In this document: positions 15,312-23,946 of the stretch, piece after piece
How the letters are laid out: every line of letters begins with the position of its first letter
How positions within the stretch are numbered: position 1 is the first letter of the stretch
DNA from: Amycolatopsis sp. NBRC 101858
GTDB taxonomy: Bacteria; Actinomycetota; Actinomycetes; Mycobacteriales; Pseudonocardiaceae
Assembly: GCF_030269325.1 (NCBI RefSeq)
Contig: NZ_BSTD01000002.1
Span: 1,054,001-1,118,000 of the forward strand
Direction of reading: 5' to 3'
Length of the DNA stretch: 64,000 nucleotides
The notes under the pieces: model-generated
What the model saw: only the letters and a program-made list of their open reading frames with translations
Databases searched by the model: none
Told to the model about the DNA's origin: nothing
Made by a program: the position numbers and the translations under genes

Positions 15312-16343
15312 TCACAGCGAGGGGTCCCGCAACGCCGTCTCGACTTCGCCGCCCGTGAGCCGCCGGGGGCCCACGTAGTACAGCACCGCCCCCGCCGCCA
15401 GCTCCGCGTCCCAGCCCGGGTTCACCACCAGGTCCTCCCCCGCGCGCGCCGCCAGCACCGTCGCGCCGTACGCGCGGCCGAGCGCCATCCGGCAGCGGGA
15501 CGCCGGGAGCCTGCCGAGCGACTCCGGGAGCGTCACCGAGAACGTGTCCGCTCCCCCGGCCGTCATCAGCTCCGCGTACACCTCGGCGATCCCCGGCGAC
15601 GTCAGCTCCTCGGTCACCATCCGCGGCGTGTGCCACTGCACGCAGCGGATCCGCGGGTCCACGTACCGCAGCAGCTCCGCCCGCTCGAGGTCACGCAGCG
15701 TGACCACGACGTGCGCCGCCGGGCTGGCGTGGTCCACCGTGACCGCGACGGCCAGCGCCTCGTTGTCGTCGGCCACGTCCACCAGGACGGCGTCCGCGCG
15801 CGCCACGCCCGCCCGGTCCAGCACGCCGGCGGCCGTCGGCTCGCCGCGGACGAACTCCACCGGCTGCCCCGGCATCGGGTGCACCGGCACCTCCGCGCAG
15901 AGCACCAGCGCCGTCACGCCGTCGGCGAGCAGCTGGGCCACGATCCGCTCGGTCCGCCCGGCCGCGTACCCGATCAGCACCGTGTGCCCGGTCGCCCGCA
16001 CCGCCTCCGTCCCCTGCATCCGCCGTCCCTTCGCCTGTTCCAGCACCGAAGCGAGCCTCGTGAACACCGTCGTGAGCGTGGCGAGCCCGCCGGCGATGAC
16101 GTACGCGCCCACGACGTGCCCGGCGACCGTCTCGGGCGAGAAGTCGCCGTACCCGACCGTGGTCGTCGTGACGACGAAGTACCACCAGTAGTTGCCGGGC
16201 CGGACCAGCTCGCTGCCGGCCGGTTCGGCGAGCGCCATCAGCGGCCAGCTCGTCGCGAACACGACCACCACCACGGCGACCGGCAGCAGCCAGGCGCGGT
16301 TCGGCACCCAGCGCGCGAAAAGCCGCGAGAGGAAGAACGGCAC
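15312..16343 (-). CDS. Two-TM potassium channel with RCK/TrkA domains
   Basis: 343 residues. A transmembrane helix (about 19-39) is followed by a pore helix and the selectivity filter TTTTVGYGDF, then a second helix (about 77-98). The cytosolic part is a Rossmann-like TrkA-N domain starting GHTVLIGYAAGRTERIVAQLL (a GxGxxG variant), with E/D-rich sensing loops, then a TrkA-C-like domain to the end. This is a Kch/MthK-type K+ channel in the cell membrane, gated by nucleotide or ion binding. It is a single gene with no operon partner. Confidence 0.93.
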   Translation of the reverse strand: MPFFLSRLFARWVPNRAWLLPVAVVVVVFATSWPLMALAEPAGSELVRPGNYWWYFVVTTTTVGYGDFSPETVAGHVVGAYVIAGGLATLTTVFTRLASVLEQAKGRRMQGTEAVRATGHTVLIGYAAGRTERIVAQLLADGVTALVLCAEVPVHPMPGQPVEFVRGEPTAAGVLDRAGVARADAVLVDVADDNEALAVAVTVDHASPAAHVVVTLRDLERAELLRYVDPRIRCVQWHTPRMVTEELTSPGIAEVYAELMTAGGADTFSVTLPESLGRLPASRCRMALGRAYGATVLAARAGEDLVVNPGWDAELAAGAVLYYVGPRRLTGGEVETALRDPSL

Positions 16344-16540
16344 CGATCCTCCTCACCGATTCGATCACGGGTCCCGACACCCGATCACACGGTGCTACCA
16401 GGCACAACGGTCTTTACCGGACCGTGACGGCGGTCCGCGCCGCCGGACAGAAACGGACAGGATTCCCGTGTTCCCCGGGAAGAACTCGCGTTCCGTGGTG
16501 GACTGTCCCCGGTCCCCCGGGCGCAGAAAGAGGTACGCGC

Positions 16541-18568
16541 ATGAGGAAACGGGTCGGTTCGGCACTCTTCGCCTTGGCGGTCGCGTGCGGCGTCGTCGCC
16601 GCTCCGGCGGCCACGAGCCTGGCGTCCGCGAGTCCGCCGCCTCCGCAGCTCGAGTTCGCGAACCCCGCGAGCCAAGCCTTGTACGGCACCGCTTATCGCG
16701 CCGCACTCGACAACCTGGTGCGCACCAACACGATCGGTTACGACGCGAAGTACGACAAGAGCGGCCTGCTCGACCCGGCCACCGGCATCGTCCGCGCGGG
16801 CGGCGGCTACGCCCAGCCGTGGACGCGCGACGCGTCGATCAACAGCTGGAACGCCACCAGCCTCCTCGCCCCCGCCCTCGCGAAGAACACGCTGTGGGCG
16901 GTCGTCGACAAGGACGCCGCCGGCGCCCTGCGCGTGCAGCAGGACGACCAGCAGTGGGACCAGGTCGTCTGGGCGACCGCCGCCTGGCACCACTACCTGG
17001 TGACCGGCGACGGCGGCTTCCTCGAAAACGCCTACCGCACCACGGCGGACACGCTGAGCATCCGCGAACACGCCACCACGGCCGGCTTCAACGCGACGTA
17101 CGGGCTGTTCACCGGCCCGTCGTTCTTCAACGACGGCATCGCCGGCTACCCCGCGCCGCCCGCCGACGCGACCGAATCGGTCAGCACGGGCAGCTCGCCG
17201 TGGCCGGGTGTCGCGAGCGGGATGTACCTGAGCACCAACGAGGTCTACTACTCCGCCTACGTCAACGCCGCGAACATGGCGGAGAAGCTCGGCCGTCCCG
17301 GCGCGGAGGTCGCCGGCTACCGGGCCAAGGCGACCGCGCTGAAAGCCGCGATCAACCGGTACTTCTGGAACACGGCGACCGGCCTCTACGACTACCAGCT
17401 CCTCGCCGACGGCACCCGCGGCGCCTACCAGGAAGGCACCGGGCTCGCGTTCGCGCTGCTCTTCGGCATCGCGAACCCGGCCCAGGCCCGCTCGATCGTC
17501 GCCCGCGCCCAGGAAATGCCGTGGGGCATGCCCGACACGTTCCCGAACTGGGACCGCTATTCGGACGCGCAGCCGGGCCGGCACAACGCGATCGTGTGGC
17601 CGCTCGTGCAGGGGCTGTGGGCCAAAGCGCTGGCCGGGCAAGGAAACCAGAGCGCCTTCGCGTCGGAAACCGCGCGCCTGGCGAAGCTGGCGGACAACAA
17701 CAGCGGGTTCTGGGAGATCTACAACGGCCACACCGGCGTCGTGGACGGCGGCTACCAGCGGCTCGGCGACACCGTGAAGTTCCACTGGGGGTCCGAACCC
17801 GACCAGACCTGGTCGGCCACCGCGTTCCTCGACATGATCCACACCGGCCTGTTCGGGCTGACGTTCACCGACCGCGGCCTCGCGTTCGCGCCGGACCTCC
17901 CCGCGGGCTGGGGTGACGTCACCCTCCGGAACCTGAGCTACCGCACTGCGAACCTGACGATCTCGCTGCGCGGCGCGGGCACCCGGGTCAGCTCGTTCAC
18001 GATCGACGGACGGCCCGCGCCGGGCAACACCGTTCCGGCCACGCTGAGCGGAAGCCACACCGTCGCGATCACCCTCACCGGCGCGGCGGCGGGCGACCGC
18101 GACGGCGACCACGTGCCCGACGCGGCCGACCGGTGCGCCGACACCGCGGGCACCGTCGACGGCTGCCCGGCCCCCGCCCACCTCGAAGCGGAGGACGCGG
18201 TCAACACCGGCGGCGTGAAGACGAACGTGAACCACACCGGCTACTCCGGCCGCGCGTTCCTGGACGGGCTCTGGGCGCAGGGCGCGGCGTCGTCGTTCAC
18301 GCTGCACCGCACGTCGAGCGACCCGGCAACGGCCGCGCTCACCGTGCGCTACGCCAACGCCAACAGCGACACCCGCACGATGACACTGTCGGTGGACGGG
18401 CGCGCGGTGCGGCAGGTGAGCTTCCCGAAGGTCTCCGACAGCTGGGACGCCTGGGGCACGGTGACCTTCGCCGACGTCCCGCTCACCGGCCGGGACCCGG
18501 TGGTCACGCTGTCGTACGCGGCGGGTGACACCGGTTCGATCAACCTCGACTGGCTGGCCGCCGGCTGA
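16541..18568 (+). CDS. Secreted six-hairpin glycosidase with carbohydrate-binding module
   Basis: 675 residues from ATG 16541. A signal peptide (1-36, ending SLASA) precedes an alpha/alpha six-hairpin barrel (about 50-470) with catalytic-type WTRDASINSW, QQDDQQWDQVVWA, EVYYSAYVNAANMAEKLG and HWGSEPDQTWSATAF motifs, resembling glucoamylase/mannosylglycerate-type families. A C-terminal beta-sandwich (470-540) follows, then a calcium-type thrombospondin-3-like linker (DRDGDHVPDAADRC), and a CBM35/CBM6-like module (about 550-675, LEAEDAVNTGG to SINLDWLAAG). It is exported and probably acts on alpha-linked oligosaccharides or glycans. Substrate not determinable from sequence alone. Confidence 0.85.
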   Translation: MRKRVGSALFALAVACGVVAAPAATSLASASPPPPQLEFANPASQALYGTAYRAALDNLVRTNTIGYDAKYDKSGLLDPATGIVRAGGGYAQPWTRDASINSWNATSLLAPALAKNTLWAVVDKDAAGALRVQQDDQQWDQVVWATAAWHHYLVTGDGGFLENAYRTTADTLSIREHATTAGFNATYGLFTGPSFFNDGIAGYPAPPADATESVSTGSSPWPGVASGMYLSTNEVYYSAYVNAANMAEKLGRPGAEVAGYRAKATALKAAINRYFWNTATGLYDYQLLADGTRGAYQEGTGLAFALLFGIANPAQARSIVARAQEMPWGMPDTFPNWDRYSDAQPGRHNAIVWPLVQGLWAKALAGQGNQSAFASETARLAKLADNNSGFWEIYNGHTGVVDGGYQRLGDTVKFHWGSEPDQTWSATAFLDMIHTGLFGLTFTDRGLAFAPDLPAGWGDVTLRNLSYRTANLTISLRGAGTRVSSFTIDGRPAPGNTVPATLSGSHTVAITLTGAAAGDRDGDHVPDAADRCADTAGTVDGCPAPAHLEAEDAVNTGGVKTNVNHTGYSGRAFLDGLWAQGAASSFTLHRTSSDPATAALTVRYANANSDTRTMTLSVDGRAVRQVSFPKVSDSWDAWGTVTFADVPLTGRDPVVTLSYAAGDTGSINLDWLAAG

Positions 18569-18596
18569 GCCGACGTCACCCGAATCGGTGAACCGG

Positions 18597-18658
18597 CCGC
18601 CCGGCCGTCATAGCCGCGACGACGTTTCCTCTCTTTCGTCGACGCGGTGGCCGGGCGG
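18597..18658 (+). terminator. Long hairpin terminator after the glycosidase gene
   Basis: CCGCCCGGCC (18597-18606) pairs with GGCCGGGCGG (18649-18658). Inside this, CCGCG-A-CGACG pairs with CGTCG-A-CGCGG around a pyrimidine-rich loop, giving a long bulged stem. It starts 29 bp after the stop codon. Confidence 0.65.
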
Positions 18659-18705
18659 CACGCCCCCCGACCGGCCGGCCACCGCGCACACGCTCCCGGG
18701 CCCCG

Positions 18706-18711
18706 CATACT
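18706..18711 (+). promoter_or_regulatory. -10 box of a probably leaderless gene
   Basis: CATACT lies 6 bp before GTG 18718, and there is no Shine-Dalgarno for that start. The geometry fits a leaderless mRNA. Confidence 0.35.
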
Positions 18712-18717
18712 GGACGG

Positions 18718-19041
18718 GTGAGCGAACCGATCCCGCTGTTCCCGGTCACCCGCGTCGATCCCGAACGGTTCGCGGTCGCGCAGCACCGCCTCTTCACCGG
18801 GATGCGGCTGCGGATCGGCCGGTCCGGCGTCGCCCACCGGGTGGCGTGGGTGCCCTGGCTCGACGAGCTGACCCTGCCCGCGCCCGCCTGCCACCAGGGG
18901 TGGTCCGGGCTCGGCGCGGCGGGCGAGATCACCCCGGTCGACCTGCCGGTGACCTGCCGCAAGTGCCTGCGCCTCGGCGGCGAGCCGGAGGATCCCGCCC
19001 AGCACACCCTCTTCGCGCTGCCGGAGCCGCGCCAGCTGTAG
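18718..19041 (+). CDS. Conserved-looking small protein, unknown function
   Basis: 107 residues from GTG 18718. It has no signal or membrane segment. Notable are a CRKCL pair near the C terminus and a CHQGW segment 25 residues earlier, which together could form a zinc site (Cys, His, Cys, Cys). The N-terminal PLFPVTRVDPERFAVAQHRLFTGM looks structured. No family recognised. Its stop codon abuts the IS481 remnant, so insertion happened just behind it and may have replaced a native terminator. Confidence 0.65.
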   Translation: MSEPIPLFPVTRVDPERFAVAQHRLFTGMRLRIGRSGVAHRVAWVPWLDELTLPAPACHQGWSGLGAAGEITPVDLPVTCRKCLRLGGEPEDPAQHTLFALPEPRQL

Positions 19042-19480
19042 TGCCCTGTGAGGTTGTCGACTCGGGTGATGGGTGGGCGACCATGCAGGCCGGTGTGGCC
19101 GCGGTGGTGGTTGTAACGGTGCAGGAACCCGGGCAACGCGTCGGCCCGGTGCTGTGAGCTGGTGAAAGCTGGGCATAAGACCACTCTCAGGCCGGCGAAA
19201 GGGCGTCGCGCCAGGCGTGGGAGCGGCGGTAGGCCATGGCGTTGTCGGTCATCACGCGTTCGATCCGGTCGATGCCCAGCTCGGCCAAGGCGGTGGCAGC
19301 GCGGCGGAGGAACCCGGCGCAGGTGGCGGCGGTTTCGTCGGGATGGACTTCGGCGTAAGCGATACGGGTGTGGTCGTCGACGGCGCAGCGGACGTAGTCC
19401 TAGCCGACGCGGGTGCCGTAGCGGGCGCGTCGGCGTTCGAGGCTGTCGCGTCCGTGGACCCGCCAGCCGCCGCTAGCCGG
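19042..19480 (-). pseudogene. Decayed IS481-family transposase (integrase core) remnant
   Basis: Minus-strand translation gives DDE-integrase pieces in order: GGWRVHGRDSLERRRARYGTRVG, a TAG stop at the position of an expected Tyr (TAC to TAG, about 19399-19401), then DYVRCAVDDHTRIAYAEVHP and ERVMTDNAMAYRRSHAWRDAL. The frame then breaks and resumes with TSSQHRADALPGFLHRYNHHRGHTGL and PPITRVDNLTGHYS. The segment that normally carries the last catalytic Glu is missing, and no N-terminal HTH is present. The element is therefore dead. It fills the 19.04-19.5 kb gap; no intact inverted repeats were found. Confidence 0.85.
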
Positions 19481-19512
19481 TTAATCCGCCGCCGGCCGGG
19501 TACCTCGACCGG

Positions 19513-19971
19513 ATGACCGAGAACCGGGGCCGGCAGTTCACCACCGACCTCGTCGAGGCCGCGCTGGCCGGGGAGTACGACGCCGTGGCCGACGCGCTGG
19601 GCGTGCTCTCCGGAGCCGGCTCGCCGCACGCCCCCGCCGAGATCGTCGGGGACCTGGTCGGCCGGTGCGCGGCCGTGGTCCGGGACCGGCGCCCGACCGG
19701 CCCCGGGACGATCTTCACCATCGCCGTGGCCGACGACCGGGCGCGGGCGGTCGCGGTGGACCGGCTGCCGCCCGGACCCCGGGCCGCGTTGCGCGCCCTG
19801 CTCGCGGCCCTCGGCGACGACGAAGCCGGCCGCGACATCCAGGTCGAGCTGGCCGCCCGCGGGCAACCGGCGGACGTCGTCGGCGTCGTGGTCCACCTGC
19901 TCGTGTGGCTCGTCGAACTGTCGGACAGTGCGGCGGCCGAGCTCCCGTCGCTGAGCTGCTTCATCCCCTGA
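19513..19971 (+). CDS. Hypothetical protein
   Basis: 152 residues, acidic, rich in Ala/Leu/Asp, mostly helical by composition. No signal peptide or strong membrane helix, although VVGVVVHLLVWLVEL near the C terminus is hydrophobic. No motif or family recognised. The start at ATG 19513 follows the IS481 remnant closely, and the gene converges on the TetR gene with a 6-bp gap. Base composition and codon pattern match its neighbours, supporting a real gene. Confidence 0.55.
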   Translation: MTENRGRQFTTDLVEAALAGEYDAVADALGVLSGAGSPHAPAEIVGDLVGRCAAVVRDRRPTGPGTIFTIAVADDRARAVAVDRLPPGPRAALRALLAALGDDEAGRDIQVELAARGQPADVVGVVVHLLVWLVELSDSAAAELPSLSCFIP

Positions 19972-19977
19972 CCGCGG

Positions 19978-20622
19978 TCACCCGGCGCCGATGGCGGCGA
20001 CTTCCTCGTCGATGAGCAGGCCGGGGTCGAACCGCATGCCCGCGAAGTGGCCGGCCAGTTCGAGCGAGAGCACGCCGTGCAGGCGCGTCCAGAACGCCAG
20101 CGCGCGGTGCAGCACCGCGGCCGGGGCCGGGTGGTCGCCGGCCCATTCGCGGTGGTCTTCCAGGTGGGTGTCGAACGGTGTCGCCGCCGCTTCCGCCGGC
20201 CGCGCGCCACAGGCTTCGATGAGCACCGCCATCACCTCGTGCGAGATCGCGGTGGTGTCGCCGGGGGCGTGGTAGCCGGGGACGGGCGTGCCGTAGATCA
20301 GGAAGTACCGCTGGGGGTCCTGCCGGGCCCAGTCCCGCACGACGTGCGCCAGCGCGGCCAGGTCCGCCCCACCGTCGTGGGCCGCGCGGACGGTGTCGGC
20401 GATGCTCCGGTACGCGTCGCGGATGAGCGCGGTCACCAGCTCGTCCCGGTTCGCGAAGTACCGGTAGAGGGCCGGCCCGCTCATCCCGAGCTTCTTGGCG
20501 ATGGCGTTGAGCGACAAGGCCGGCACGCCCGCCTCGGCGATCTGCTCCCACGCGTGCTGCTTGATCTCCGCGCGCACCTGCGCCCGGTAGCGCTCGCGTG
20601 AGCTCGGCCCCGCGTCCGTCAT
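19978..20622 (-). CDS. TetR/AcrR family transcriptional regulator
   Basis: 214 residues. The N-terminal HTH reads IKQHAWEQIAEAGVPALSLNAIAKKLGMSGPALYRYFANRDEL, the standard TetR recognition region. The C-terminal part (about 75-214) is a ligand-binding domain of the TetR_C/WHG type (HLEDHREWAG, LARLHGVLSLELAGHFAGM). It is divergent from the SRPBCC gene at 20738. The 115-bp gap holds a pair of related 15-bp sites over both promoters, so it probably represses itself and the SRPBCC operon. Confidence 0.93.
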   Translation of the reverse strand: MTDAGPSSRERYRAQVRAEIKQHAWEQIAEAGVPALSLNAIAKKLGMSGPALYRYFANRDELVTALIRDAYRSIADTVRAAHDGGADLAALAHVVRDWARQDPQRYFLIYGTPVPGYHAPGDTTAISHEVMAVLIEACGARPAEAAATPFDTHLEDHREWAGDHPAPAAVLHRALAFWTRLHGVLSLELAGHFAGMRFDPGLLIDEEVAAIGAG

Positions 20623-20642
20623 GAGCGGCTCCTTCCGGTCGA

Positions 20643-20700
20643 GTTAGAGGCTATCACTTTTCTTATTGACACTAAGCAACCGGGCGTTATAGCTTCTAAC
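20643..20700. promoter_or_regulatory. Divergent promoters and inverted operator pair for TetR and SRPBCC genes
   Basis: GTTAGAGGCTATCAC (20643-20657) and GTTATAGCTTCTAAC (20686-20700) are near-perfect inverted copies (13 of 15 match). On the plus strand TTGACA (20666-20671) is followed 16 bp later by TATAGC (20688-20693). On the minus strand TTGCTT and GATAGC are about 18 bp apart. Each operator copy covers one -10 box, so binding would shut both promoters. Confidence 0.65.
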
Positions 20701-20737
20701 TACAGCGAGAGCCACTAACAATCCGAGGAGAACCGCC

Positions 20738-21337
20738 ATGGTCAAGACCACCCGTGCCCTGCTCGCCGTCCCGCTGGCCGCCGCGGCCCTCTTCGCCGCC
20801 GCTCCGGCGGACGCGGCCACCGCGAGCCCGCTGACCTGCCGCGGCCAGGGCATCGACCCCGCCGCCCAGGTGCACTACCGGACCGAGACGTTCGTCGAGG
20901 CGCCCGTGGACACCGTCTGGAAGGTGCAGACCGGCATCGAGGGGTGGCCGGCCTGGCAGGCCGCGGTCACCAGCGCGAAGCGGCTGGACCCGGGCCCCCT
21001 GCACCCGGGTTCGCGGTTCCGCTGGACGACCCCGGTCCCGGCGACGCCGTCCTCCCCCGCCACGACGCTCGTCATCACGTCCACCGTCGGCCAGGTCCGG
21101 CCCGAGCGGTGCATCCGCTGGTCCGGTCCGGCGATCGGCGACGGCCTGCGCATCGACCGGGGCGTCCACGTCTGGACGTTCACGCCGGTCCGGGGCGGTG
21201 TCGTCGTCCGCACCGAGGAGAGCTGGACGGGCGCCCGGATCGAGGCGGATCCCGCCACGGCCATCAAGTACCTCGCGCCCGGTCTCGACCTCTGGCTGGC
21301 CGACCTCAAGACGGCCGCCGAAGCCCGCCCCTGCTGA
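20738..21337 (+). CDS. Secreted SRPBCC-fold protein
   Basis: 199 residues. A signal peptide (1-27, AAPADAATA) is followed by a START/SRPBCC helix-grip domain: VHYRTETFVEAPVDTVWKVQTGIEGWPAWQ at the N-terminal strand-helix, RFRWTT, and VWTFTPVRGGVVVRTEESWTG, then the long C-terminal helix (DPATAIKYLAPGLDLWLADLKTA). Export of an SRPBCC protein is unusual; most are cytosolic. It probably binds a hydrophobic ligand outside the membrane. It starts an operon with the membrane protein at 21367, under the divergent TetR. Confidence 0.85.
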   Translation: MVKTTRALLAVPLAAAALFAAAPADAATASPLTCRGQGIDPAAQVHYRTETFVEAPVDTVWKVQTGIEGWPAWQAAVTSAKRLDPGPLHPGSRFRWTTPVPATPSSPATTLVITSTVGQVRPERCIRWSGPAIGDGLRIDRGVHVWTFTPVRGGVVVRTEESWTGARIEADPATAIKYLAPGLDLWLADLKTAAEARPC

Positions 21338-21366
21338 TCTCGACCTCGAACTCGAAGGAGAAAGCG

Positions 21367-21735
21367 ATGTCCATCCCCACTCGCCCGTCGAAGGCCGTGC
21401 TCGTCGCGGCGTGGGCGTTCCCGGTCATGGTGCTCGGCCAGTTCGCGTTGCTCGGCGGCATCCCGGTCGCGATCGTGCTGGCGCGCACCCTGCGGTCCCG
21501 CGCGGCCCGCTGGTGGAGCGGCCTGATGGCGGCGGCCTACGTCGTCCCGCTGGCGGTCTGGCTGCTCGGGCCGAGCACGGCACCGAGCCTGTCGAAGTCC
21601 CTGAGCCCGGTGGCCACCGGAGTGATCACGGCGGTGGGCGTCGTGGCCGCCACCGGGTTGCACCTGGTGCGGCGGCGTGCCGCGGCGCCGGCCGGGAGCC
21701 GGCCGGCGCCGCGTTCGCCGAGCGCTACTTCGTGA
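21367..21735 (+). CDS. Small membrane protein in the SRPBCC operon
   Basis: 122 residues starting at ATG 21367, 29 bp after the SRPBCC stop, with a GAAGGAG Shine-Dalgarno. Three membrane helices are predicted (about 10-36, 46-66, 80-100), followed by a basic, Pro/Ala-rich cytosolic tail. No family recognised. Its 3' end overlaps the convergent DUF1540 gene by 11 bp. Co-transcription with the exported SRPBCC protein suggests a shared envelope role. Confidence 0.7.
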   Translation: MSIPTRPSKAVLVAAWAFPVMVLGQFALLGGIPVAIVLARTLRSRAARWWSGLMAAAYVVPLAVWLLGPSTAPSLSKSLSPVATGVITAVGVVAATGLHLVRRRAAAPAGSRPAPRSPSATS

Positions 21736-22021
21736 AGGTGAGGCAGTTGGCGGAGTGCCCGCCCTCGCCCGGGCCGACCCGGACGCTCGAAGCCGTGCAC
21801 TCCAGCGAGGAGTTGTGCCGGCAGTCGGCCCGCGAGCAGGCGCCCACCTGGGCCACGACGCGGTCGAGGCCGCCCTTCGTGTTCAGGGGGACGAAGGTGC
21901 CGCAGTCCGCGGAACCGTTGTCCCCGCCGACGGTGATGGCGAAGGCGCGGCAGCCGTCGTGGTTGTAGGAACAACCGCTGACGGTGCATTCGTGCACGGC
22001 GGGCATTTCGGTGGTGGTCAT
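21725..22021 (-). CDS. Double DUF1540 cysteine-rich protein
   Basis: 98 residues with eight Cys in two repeats: C-x4-C-x6-C-x15-C (about 12-40) and C-x4-C-x7-C-x17-C (about 61-93), each ending in a C-x-T-F motif. DUF1540 repeats have the spacing of metal-binding (zinc or similar) knuckles; function unknown. Start ATG 22021 gives the family N terminus (MTTTEMPAVHECTVSGC). It stands alone and is convergent with the membrane protein gene. Confidence 0.85.
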   Translation of the reverse strand: MTTTEMPAVHECTVSGCSYNHDGCRAFAITVGGDNGSADCGTFVPLNTKGGLDRVVAQVGACSRADCRHNSSLECTASSVRVGPGEGGHSANCLTFTK

Positions 22022-22154
22022 GCGCGGCTCCTGGATCCGTGGTGGGAATTCAGTCGGTTTCCCGACGCTCCCACCGGGTCCGGGGTCGCGCAATTCGCGG
22101 CAACTCGGCCGGGTGATCCACTCCGCACGCCCGGGTGAGAACCCGCGGTGTCCG

Positions 22155-22994
22155 TCAGCGCAGGGGCTCGAGCGCCTTCGCCAGCGGCTCCAGCACGGCC
22201 GGGGTGTGCGGCGGCGGCAGGTAGACGATCGCCAGATCGAGACCCGCTTCGCCGAGTGCCTCCGCTTCGGCCGCGACCTTGGCGTAGTCGCCGTCCGGGC
22301 CGAGGCGCACGTGCGAGGACAGCGTGATCTCACTCGGGTCGCGGCCGATGTCCGCGCAGTGGCGGTGCAGCACGTCGCGCTTGTGGGCGAACTCCTCGGG
22401 CGTGCCGCCGACGAAGTTCCAGTGCTGGGCGTACTTCGCGGTGGTGCGCAGGGTGCGCTTCTCGCCGCTGCCGCCGATGCAGATCGGCGGGTGCGGCTTC
22501 TGCACGCCCTTCGGCTCGTTGCGCGCGTCGGTCAGCTGGTAGTACTGCCCCTGGAACGACGTCGTCTCCTGGGTCAGCAGGCCGACGAGCACCTCGCAGC
22601 CTTCCTCGAAGCGGTCGCTGCGCTCCTTGACCGTGCCGAGTTCCATGCCGTACGCGCCGGACTCCTCTTCGTTCCAGCCGGCGCCGATGCCGATCTCGAG
22701 GCGGCCGCCCGAAACGATGTCGAGGGTCGCGGCCATGTTCGCGAGCAGCGCCGGGTGGCGGTAGTGGATCCCGCTGACGAGCGTGCCCAGCCGCAGCCGC
22801 TTGGTGGCCTGCGCGAGCGCGGTGAGCGTGACCCAGCCTTCGAGGCACGGCCCGGTCGAATCGGAGAAGATGGGGTAGAAGTGGTCGAACGTCCAGCCGG
22901 ACTCGAAGAGCTCGATCTCGTCGGCGGCCTGCCACACGGCGAGCATGTCCGCCCACTCGGTGTTCTGGGGCGAGGTCTTGATGGCGAATCGCAT
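22155..22994 (-). CDS. LLM class oxidoreductase, probably F420-dependent
   Basis: 279 residues. The TIM-barrel luciferase family marks are ESGWTFDHFYPIF, LRLGTLVSGIHYRHPALLANMAATLDIVSGGRLEIGIGAGWNEEE, and PPICIGGSGEKRTLRTTAKYAQHWNFVGG. The GWTFDH and GAGWNEEE motifs are those of the F420-dependent glucose-6-phosphate dehydrogenase-like/LLM class F420 group. It is cytosolic. It is a lone gene with 110-130 bp flanking gaps in which I see nothing definite. Substrate unknown. Confidence 0.92.
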   Translation of the reverse strand: MRFAIKTSPQNTEWADMLAVWQAADEIELFESGWTFDHFYPIFSDSTGPCLEGWVTLTALAQATKRLRLGTLVSGIHYRHPALLANMAATLDIVSGGRLEIGIGAGWNEEESGAYGMELGTVKERSDRFEEGCEVLVGLLTQETTSFQGQYYQLTDARNEPKGVQKPHPPICIGGSGEKRTLRTTAKYAQHWNFVGGTPEEFAHKRDVLHRHCADIGRDPSEITLSSHVRLGPDGDYAKVAAEAEALGEAGLDLAIVYLPPPHTPAVLEPLAKALEPLR

Positions 22995-23104
22995 GATCGC
23001 GATCGTAAACCTGGAGTTCCTCCAGGACCGCCGTCGCTCGATCCGGTGAAGCCGCTCGCCGGGGCGAGGTCCGCGGGTACCCCTCTTGAAACGAGGAGGA
23101 GACG

Positions 23105-23584
23105 ATGCCCGACAACGAACTCCCGGGGTTCCTGATCATCGGCCTGATCTTCGTGATCGCCGACGGCCAGATCCTCTACCGCGGCGGCCGCCGCTACCTG
23201 AGCGGCCCGGACGGCGCCGACGGGACCGGCGCGATGGCGCGGATGGTGGTGACGGTCTTCCACCTGGTCGCGTTCGGCCTGCTGGCCCTGCTGTCGGTGG
23301 TGGGTCCGGGCTGGTCGGGTTCGACGGCCGCGCTGGTCGGCCGCCTGGGCGTGTTCCTGTTGCTGCTGGCGGTGGCCCACGGGGTGACGATCGCGGTCCT
23401 CGGCCGCCGGCGCCAGGACACGATCGCCGAATCCCGCTACCAGGACCGGGAGGCCGACGGATCCGGCCGGCCGGCCGGCGACGCGGGGACCGAGCAGACG
23501 ACCGTGACGCCGGTGCCCGGGCCGAGTGGCCCGCCGCCGCGGGTGAGCCCGGACCTCGGAAGCCGAGGCCCCTATCGGGCTTGA
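23105..23584 (+). CDS. Membrane protein of unknown function
   Basis: 159 residues behind a GAGGAGGA Shine-Dalgarno. Three membrane helices (about 8-24, 44-66, 74-100) are followed by a ~60-residue hydrophilic tail rich in Asp, Pro and Gly. A GRRYLSG segment links the first two helices. No family recognised. It is monocistronic. Confidence 0.75.
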   Translation: MPDNELPGFLIIGLIFVIADGQILYRGGRRYLSGPDGADGTGAMARMVVTVFHLVAFGLLALLSVVGPGWSGSTAALVGRLGVFLLLLAVAHGVTIAVLGRRRQDTIAESRYQDREADGSGRPAGDAGTEQTTVTPVPGPSGPPPRVSPDLGSRGPYRA

Positions 23585-23946
23585 CGCCGGTATTCGCCCC
23601 GGCGGCGATCCAAACGACCGTGGTGGTCACATGACTCCGCGTGTTCGCCGCCGCCCGTCCAGGTAATCACTCGTCCGTGTCTGATTCGCGACTGAACCGC
23701 CTCGAATGCCGCAACGCGCACTACTCCGCGTCCACACATTCGGAAAACCCGAGCCCTCGAGTGACCGCATAGTGTCGTCCCCGCGCCTGAAGATCACGTT
23801 CAGCGCACCACCGGAATCCCCGCCGCCGCAAGGAATCCTTGCCCCGCGTGGCGATTTTGATAGCGTGGCCGGGCTTTCCCTTGCCGCCGGGTCACGTCCC
23901 GTTGCGGCTTCTCCCCGTTTTCCGTTCCGGCGAAAGGACTTTCTTC
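23585..23946. other. 362-bp gap without a supported gene
   Basis: No frame here has a start, Shine-Dalgarno and neighbour-like composition. The right end holds the AAAGGA Shine-Dalgarno for the gene at 23947, and presumably its promoter, which I cannot place with confidence. No repeat or hairpin stands out. Confidence 0.5.
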
